Below, one piece after another: positions 57,268 through 64,000 of a stretch of 64,000 nt of DNA. The stretch is from Megamerina dolium (lineage: Eukaryota; Arthropoda; Insecta; Diptera; Megamerinidae). Under the pieces are notes generated by a model. It worked only from the letters and a program-made list of their open reading frames with translations. It did not search any database and was not told the DNA's origin. Location: assembly GCA_963854835.1 (NCBI GenBank), contig OY978529.1:41970055-42034054 (forward strand), given 5' to 3'. The position numbers were made by a program, and so were the translations under genes. Positions within the stretch are counted from its first letter, which is position 1. Each line of letters begins with the position of its first letter.

Positions 57268-58439
57268 TCTCAATTTGAGTATTCACTTTATATTATATTT
57301 TCTATGCTCATAAAATTAACTTTAACTACAAATAGTATTGTCTGCACATAGACTAAAGTGGCCCATTTTTTTCCCCAAAATTAATATTTTAAAAATCCAA
57401 AGAAAATGCCACTTTTCAATTGATTAACTTTTATTAGTCTAACCTTATTCCCTTTTTCATGCAACAATTGTAATAATTTATTCAAAAATTCTTCCATATA
57501 ATTATCGAATTAATCATTGCATAAGTGTAATTAAGATATGCGATAAGTAGGTACATACACTACATGTATGTGTCTATGATTTTATAAGCACGACAACATA
57601 GGCGACCATAATGAATTTCTTATGTACAATTCACACCAGTTACAACATATTACCGTCGATAACGTTGTCAGCAAAACAATGTAAACATGCAATCATTAGT
57701 AAGTAATAATACAACAACAACAACAAATGCAGAGAAGCAGAAAATCAGTAGCCACAATTTCGTGATACAATTTATTACCAACAGCAGCAGCAGCAGCAAC
57801 AAACAGTAGCCAGTGAACAATATAAAACAATGAAAGAAACATAATTCAAATAGCAACTGGCATCACGTGACATTAGTCGAAATTACATTACAATACCTGC
57901 AATGGCATTACATTATGCATTATCATATACACATGCTCATATATGTGTTACGTTAACATTTAATGCACACATACGAGTACATACATGATTACACATTGCG
58001 ACTCTGGGGCTTGAGCTGCTTTTGTTGATTCCATTTTCACCGATGTCGATGAGTTTGGTTTTTTCATTGTTTGTAATAATGGAAAGAGAAAAAAAAGATA
58101 AAAGTTAGCTTCAACAATAACCATGTTACCTCTGCTGCACTATGCAAATATCGATTTGGGGATAAAGTATTGGTCCACTTTTTGAGTCAACGTTCAAACA
58201 AATGGATATTAAAATAAAATTTTTGCAAAATTACCAAGAGGTTCGATAAAATATCGCAACACAACTCCATGAAAAATGAAAAAGGCTTTGCCCAGTAGTC
58301 AATGTAAACATTTCTTTACGTTTTTGGAATCGTTACATTCAAGTACATGGTTGTTTTGAATCGATCAATTCACATTTCGTCCATAACCGCAGGAAAAAAA
58401 AGATGAAGTATTCATTAAAATACTCAAAATCAACCCAAG
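57268..58439. other. AT-rich spacer, no gene seen
   Basis: Contains AAC repeats at 57712-57726 and AGC repeats at 57783-57800. Otherwise unique. Confidence 0.55.
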
Positions 58440-59145
58440 AGGAATAATATGTATGACTGACCGCTATAATTTTTGCTGCTAGACATTTTTTCTGAACATA
58501 CTTACTTCCTTTCTTTACCCCTTAGAGGGTTTGCCATCCAAAATTTACGATTTTTTTATAAAATTCACTCCTATCACTAACAGAGTAACCGTAGAGGGAT
58601 AAAATATATGAGTGACCCTTATTAAATTTTATTACTCTAAATTTTCTCTAAACGTTTGTACCCCTAGCTGTTCTATTTAAAAAGGTTTCCTACAAAATGT
58701 ATTTAAAAACGCCTGAAAATCGACAAGAAACCCCATAGCTGCCCAAGAATGACATTTAGAAGGTTCAAATGTATGACCGACCACTATTAATTTTTACTGA
58801 TCAACATGTTTTCTGTACACACTAACTCCCTACCGTTGTTTCTTACAGGAGCTTCCCAACAAAATTGATTGTGATTTTCATAAATTTCATTCCCACAGCT
58901 AATACAGTGACCATATACGGGTAAAAAATATGACGTACCCTCATTAACTTTTAGTACTCTATATTTTACCTAAACATACGTCCCCTCTATCTAAATCGAT
59001 AAATAATCCCATAGCTGATCTAGAATGACATCTAGAGTGTTCAAAGGTATGATAGAACTCTCAATAATTATTCTGTAGTATCATTTTCCTCAAACATACT
59101 TATCACCTATCGCTTAATCGCTTAGAGGTGCGCCCTACAAGAGCA
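58440..59145 (-). repeat. R2 units in inverted orientation
   Basis: Reverse complements of R2 motifs occur as TTACCCCTTAGAGGGTTTGC (58516), CATAGCTGCCCAAGAATGAC (58733) and CATACTTATCACCTATCGC (59094), with CCCATAGCTG at 58731 and 59009. Units are about 155-165 bp but degenerate, so exact borders are uncertain. Confidence 0.7.
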
Positions 59146-59149
59146 AATA

Positions 59150-59436
59150 GGTTAGGTTAGGTTATGTGGCTGCCCTCTCTCTGAGAGGACACACTTAGAG
59201 CAGAAAGGACCATTGTGATACCATCGATCTTCTCTTCCAATAATATTGTGCGTGTTAAATTTGGACAACATTGGAAGAGACCTACTGATATTAGCCGATT
59301 CCTAACCGCAGACTCATTGTGACATCACTTTAACTTAGTTTTCTCACAGAGCTCTTTTAAGAAGCATTTTTGACAAATAGTTACTGCCGGAAAAATTGCC
59401 AATTCTTGCCAGCAGGTGGGTGCCGTTCGAAAGATT
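59150..59436 (-). mobile_element. tRNA-derived SINE, tail type B, 5'-truncated
   Basis: The 3' tail, on the plus strand, is AGGTTAGGTTAGGTTATGTG followed by GCTGCCCTCTCTCTGAGAGG. The body is collinear with the copy at 10.05 kb to GGTGGGTGCCGTTCGAAAG at 59415-59433 and then stops, so the tRNA head is missing. It lies between R2 units. Confidence 0.85.
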
Positions 59437-59640
59437 GAAGTAATTCTTATAAATTTAACTTCAGTCATTATCGGAAGTACCATAAAGTGGTAAAATAGAA
59501 TATATTACCGACTCTCAATAATTTTTTCTTCTCAATATTTTTGAGAAAGATACTTATTGCCTATTTTAAGTAATTCCTAAGCTAGGGTTCCATACAACGT
59601 CTCCTTAAAAACACCATAAAGCTACAAATAAACCTATAAT
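59437..59640 (-). repeat. Degenerate R2 unit
   Basis: Sequence resembling inverted R2 (GGTAAAATAGAATATATTACC, TATTTTTGAGAAAGATACTTA) resumes after the SINE. Confidence 0.5.
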
Positions 59641-60950
59641 TTATAATTTTTCAGCGACTTTTTTCGATGAGCTTGTCACAGAGCTTTCTTCAAAGTTTCT
59701 TAATGTCAGATTGTTGCTTAAAATAATGCTGTTAAAATGGACGCATTGCTGTTCAAAACTATAACAATGGCATTGGCGAAGCACCAGTCAATTAGCACTA
59801 TAATTTAAAATGCATCAGAGCAATTTCCTAATAAAAGGGTCCGATACTTCTTCCCCACCTCTTCATATTCACCTGTCTGTATGTATGCTGCTGAGCTCCG
59901 TAACGTAATGGAGACGTAATATGCACTCGTATGTAGCTGTCGTAATTAGTATTACTATTGTTGTTGTTGTTGTTATTGTTTATGGAATTTCTCATTTATT
60001 TCCATCACCAGCAGCATCAGCAGCATCAGTAGTAGCATCAATATTATACAATTGTTGTTATTGTTGTTGTAGTTGTTTTTGGTGCATAATTAAAAATTAA
60101 AATCACAATGTGTAAGATGGCATCACCATTATCTCGCCACACTATTTGTATGTGCTCACTGTGGTTCGTTATTGTACACCAATATATGGTGTACATGATG
60201 TGTAGCAAAGAAGAAGATATCAAGATGTATTTGAAGAATACATATGCGGGAGCTGACATGCTCCTCAAATAGTGTAAATCAGCATTTGCCTTTTATTTTT
60301 GCACCTTCAACACTTGGATTTCCTTCTCTTCCCCTATATTTATTTCACACCCAAATGCTGCTTATTCTCGAAAAAACAAAAACAAAAGTGAAAGCTTATA
60401 TTTCTATTGTTGTTGTTGTTGTTGTGTTATGCTTACAACAGTAATTAAAATGTTGTTGTTGTTGTTGTTGTGTTTCTTGCAATAAACAAGAAACATTGCA
60501 ACGATAAAATTATGAAATACTGATGATGAGATGCGATTAGTAGGGTGAGGTGAGGTATGGTGGTGGTGATGGTAGAATATGATGAAAAAGTATAGAATTA
60601 GAATTTCTTGTTTGTTTTAATTTGCCGAATTGTTAATTTAGATTCATATTGTTATTTTTGTTGTGATTATTTATTTCAAATGCACAATGTACGTGTGTTT
60701 GATGCTGTCAACGATGTATGGAGTATGTGCTTGCATGCATGCACAGAATAAGCAATATTGTTATTGTTATTGTGGTTTTAAGCTTAATTTTTTATATATA
60801 ATTTTTTTTCAGCCAATTCTTATTAATTGTGACAGTCCACATATTTTTCGCTATTATTTTGAAATAGCCATTATTTTCATTTCTTGATATTCACCTTTTG
60901 TTAGAGCTTAATTTAGCCTCAATGGTTTTGTATAAGGCTAAGTTATCACT
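59641..60950. other. Microsatellite-rich spacer, no gene seen
   Basis: A SINE-like scrap (GAGCTTGTCACAGAGCTTTC) lies at 59677-59700. TTG repeats occur at 59956-59976, 60050-60075, 60403-60424 and 60451-60471. No coding signal. Confidence 0.55.
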
Positions 60951-61325
60951 TATCAGTGGGTGCCGTAGCTCAGTGGTTAGTGTGTTCGCCTTCTGATCTG
61001 TAGGTCGTGGTTCAATACCCGGCTGATGCATAACAAATTTTATATCGAAAAGATTTTTCTTTCGAATGGTACCCACCTGTCGGCAAGCAATTGGCAATTC
61101 TTCCGACAGTAACAACTTGCCATGAAAAAGCTTCTAAAAAGAACTCTGTGACAAAGCTCAGAAAAAGTGATGTCACAAGTGTTCTGCCGTTCGGAACCGG
61201 CTAAAATAAGTAGGTCCATTCTAATACTGTCCAAAATTTAAGACACACAACAGTAATAGAAGAGAAGCTCGGCCAATGAGCCCTTTGGGGCTTTAAGTGC
61301 CACATATTTATTTATTTTTTTTTTT
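60951..61325 (+). mobile_element. tRNA-derived SINE, tail type A, with 11-bp duplication
   Basis: Full-length copy flanked by AAGTTATCACT at 60940-60950 and 61326-61336. Head GGGTGCCGTAGCTCAGTGG at 60958, B box GGTTCAATACCC (one change), body as in the 25.6-kb copy, tail GAGCCCTTTGGGGCTTTAAG then an A/T-rich end. Seven bases (TATCAGT) lie between the duplication and the usual first base, probably added at integration or read-through. Confidence 0.92.
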
Positions 61326-61336
61326 AAGTTATCACT

Positions 61337-61850
61337 AAGACGTTAAAATTGTTCGCAATGCATAAAATGATTGATTTTTTGAAGTAATGCTGTGAATTCC
61401 ATAGAAAATCACAATATACATATAGTCATTATCCAAGCATTATTCTCAAGTTTCCAAATGCTTGAGTTTAAGTATAATGTTCATGTAATTTGTAATCTTT
61501 TTTGGTAATATTGGTTGATTGTTAAGTTATTCAAATCGAAATTTGAAATTCTAATTTTGAATTTTTGCAAATTGTTCATATCGATTGCAAAACCTCAGCA
61601 GCCATGACCTACGTTAGTAATATACGTAATGCTAGAATATCAACTAAGTTGTTAGTTAGCTAACCAGTTGTTGTGGTGCAACCTACCGAATATGGCAAAA
61701 ATGCGTAAAATGAGTTAGTAATTTGTTGTTTATGGCTTGAATCATTTTCCAATAATGGTTGGGCATTTATGTAATTTGTCTTTAAGCATGCTCAGTTATA
61801 GTAAATAGTTAGTGATAAATTTTTTGAAGCTGTCAAAAATTATAGAATTA
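61337..61850. other. AT-rich spacer, no gene seen
   Basis: Unique AT-rich sequence between the SINE and the last R1 array. Nothing recognised. Confidence 0.55.
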
Positions 61851-62920
61851 ACTACCGTAACTCTCGTAATTATAAAGCTATCGAGCTGAAATTTAGTATA
61901 TAAGATTATTTTTTCAACCAACAGATGGGTTAGTGAATATATGAATTCGGACGAAATTCACACCTACCTCCCATACAAAAGTATGTTGTCGTATGTATGT
62001 TTTCACATTTTTCGCACGAAATTATAAAGTTATCGAACTAAAATTTGGTATATAAAGTTATTCTCACTACAGAATGACTATATCAGTTACAATGGTTACA
62101 ATCGAATAATAAACACGCCTACCTACCATACAAAAGTATGTCGTTGAATATGTATTTTCAAATTTTTAACACGAAAATCTAGAGTTATCATATTGAAATT
62201 CAGAGCCTACGATTATATTTATTAATTAATAGACATATATGAAAATTGTCTGAATCGGATGAAAACCATGCCTACCTCCCATACAAACTTATGCATCGAT
62301 ATGCATAATTTCACATTTTGGGGGTGAAAATATTAAGTTATGAAGTTGAAATTCGGTATATGTAATTTTATTTACCAACGAATAGACTTATGTAAAAATG
62401 GGCAAAATCGAATAAAAACTATGCCTACCTCCCATACAAATTTATGCATTCGTATGAAAGATTTCACACTTTTCATGCGAAAATATTAAGTTATGAAGTT
62501 GAAACTCGGTATATACGATTATATTTACCAACAAATATATATATTTGAAAATGAATGAAATCGAATAAAAACCATGCCTACCTCCCATACAAATTTATGC
62601 ATTCGTATGCATGATTTCACATTTTGCATGCGAAAATATTAAGTTATGAAGCAGAAACTCGGTACATACGATTATATTTAGCAACAAATATACATACTTG
62701 AAAATGAAGGAAATCGAATAAAAACCATGCCTACCTCCCATACAAACATGCGCTTTCGTCGGAATGTTTTCATACTTTTAGAATGAAAATTTACAGTTAG
62801 GATGCTGAAACCCATTTCACGTGACTATATTGATTAAGTAATAAACATATTTGAAAATGGGCTGAATTGGACAGAAAACACACCTATCTCCAATACAAAA
62901 ATATTTTCTAGACAATACCG
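61851..62920 (-). repeat. R1 153-bp tandem array, seven units
   Basis: Landmarks lie at 61971, 62125, 62278, 62431, 62584, 62737 and 62890: spacings 154, 153, 153, 153, 153, 153. This is the most regular array. Units at 62278-62737 are close to one another (AAAACCATGCCTACCTCCC and CGAAAATATTAAGTTATGAAG repeated). Confidence 0.95.
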
Positions 62921-64000
62921 TTGGTCACAATTTCGTAAATAAATTCGAAATGTATCATCGAATAATAAGCAAATTAACAGCAAGATAGTGCAGAGGGATT
63001 GTTTAATATTCTGCAGAGTTCTAAATTATTTTTTAGTTGAGATTCGAAACCCATTCTTGTTACTTCCATCCAAAAACCAGTCCTGATCTTTTTAATTTTT
63101 TTGTTTAATTTGGAGAGGTTTTCCACATTTATATAATTTGTATTATTTTTCTCGCTGAAGAAGGATTAGATAGTAATCGTTGCATCAGTACATTGTATAT
63201 CGATAATCGACAATGTAACCACCAGAGCAAATCCATACAACGCAACCATACATATGACGATGATATCGTTTCAAAGCAACATCAAGTGGCAAATTTATTA
63301 CATGAAATTATTAATAACATACGATTTAAACATGTATGCTCGTATGATGCTGCAGCATTGTCAAGCACACTTAGTGACACAGCGCGCTTTGCGCTTATTT
63401 GGTACTGTTGTGCATAGAGGCGTAAGCGGCTTATTGTTGCCAACAAAATGTTCCAAGACATTGCCACAACCATCAGCCGCAGAGACATTGCTGCCGACGC
63501 GCGCCACAATCAACATTTAATTCAATAAATAGCGATAACGCGCGACGTGGTGCGGCGCTAACAATGACATTACTCCACAAAATACAAGTATATACGAGTA
63601 CATTCAAACAAATATGATACGATACTGTCATAGTACAGTAAATATGGGAGGAATGGTGGAAATATTGACTATTGCATTCATATTGTGCAATAGGAATCAA
63701 AGAGAGGGAAGACTTTATTCGATTTGATTTTTCTTTTTTTGTATTTTTCTTTTTTCTTTTCTTTTTTTTTTTGGCAATCGCAATGGTTATTGTTGTATTA
63801 TGCCGCAAAACTAATTCATTTCATTCAATTCATATGGAGGAATTGTTGCCAGAGTTTGATTGAATTTCTGTCTGATGAGACTATGGCACTATGTAATACA
63901 TATCAGCAACATGCCGAGCAAAGGATTTGTGCCAATATCAATTATATGCATGTATATATACTTAATATATTGGTTAATATTTTGCTTACCACACATATAT
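62921..64000. other. Spacer; slightly GC-richer patch at 63.2-63.55 kb, no gene called
   Basis: 63195-63550 is richer in G+C than its surroundings and open in two overlapping frames (63193-63417, 63254-63520), but neither has a recognisable domain and they exclude each other. Poly(T/C) DNA follows at 63725-63775. Confidence 0.45.

Noticed and set aside
59150..59175. Insect telomeric repeat (TTAGG)n
   Set aside because: Only three units, located at the 3' end of a SINE and with a similar run at the end of a LINE; higher flies generally lack this telomere repeat, and here it is part of retroelement tails.
61851..62920. CRISPR-like array
   Set aside because: Repeat and spacer are not distinguishable: the whole 153-bp unit is repeated, and the genome is eukaryotic.

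Overview
This window is AT-rich (roughly two thirds A+T) eukaryotic DNA, dense in CAA/CAG/GAT-type microsatellites and poly(A)/poly(T) runs. I see no intact host gene, rRNA gene, functional tRNA gene or CRISPR array. The repeats are those of a higher fly: mariner lineages of several kinds including a DD41D (rosa-like) type, non-LTR retrotransposon fragments, a tRNA-headed SINE and a DINE-1/mini-me-like element. My best guess is a tephritid fruit fly, with the window lying in a large intron or an intergenic region. That placement is inference.

Layout. 1-1.9 kb: low-complexity DNA. 1.9-3.2 kb: complete but dead mariner (M1). 3.8-4.6 kb: array of a 153-bp repeat (family R1). 5.9-7.1 kb: DD41D mariner remnant (M2). 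8.45-8.97 kb: two copies of a ~189-bp unit full of GATTAATC palindromes. 10.05-11.15 kb: a SINE split by a 714-bp TTAA-flanked MITE. 11.2-12.4 kb: array of a second ~155-165-bp repeat (R2). 13.6-14.7 kb: mariner M3. 14.8-15.2 kb: SINE. 16.1-16.9 kb: R1 array. 18.2-18.8 kb: foldback mariner MITE (F1). 19.7-21.0 kb: R2 units split by an RTE-like LINE tail. 23.5-26.35 kb: R2 units, then a nested stack in which a non-LTR RT remnant holds mariner M4 and a SINE. 29.5-30.9 kb: a SINE split by a LINE tail, then a Jockey-like LINE 3' end. 32.6-33.6 kb: R1 array. 35.9-37.2 kb: RT remnant. 37.9-38.4 kb: foldback MITE F2. 40.6-43.0 kb: RT remnant abutting DD41D remnant M5, then a Tc1-like remnant. 44.7-47.5 kb: one R1 array split by a ~1.6-kb DINE-like element. 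49.5-50.5 and 53.6-54.85 kb: R1 arrays. 51.6-52.25 kb: RT remnant. 56.0-57.3 kb: mariner M6. 58.4-59.6 kb: inverted R2 units around a truncated SINE. 60.96-61.33 kb: full SINE. 61.9-62.9 kb: R1 array.

The elements interact mainly by inserting into one another, and several insertions keep target-site duplications, so relative ages can be read. The SINE's 3' tail occurs in two forms, one matching the 3' end of the Jockey-like LINE in this window, which suggests its mobilising partner. The most unusual signal is family R1: about 50 diverged units at nine loci that keep a 153-bp spacing almost to the base and share a 12-base core with R2 and the DINE-like element. Every transposase and reverse transcriptase seen is broken. 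Three of the six mariners that could be scored have lost the first catalytic aspartate by different mutations.
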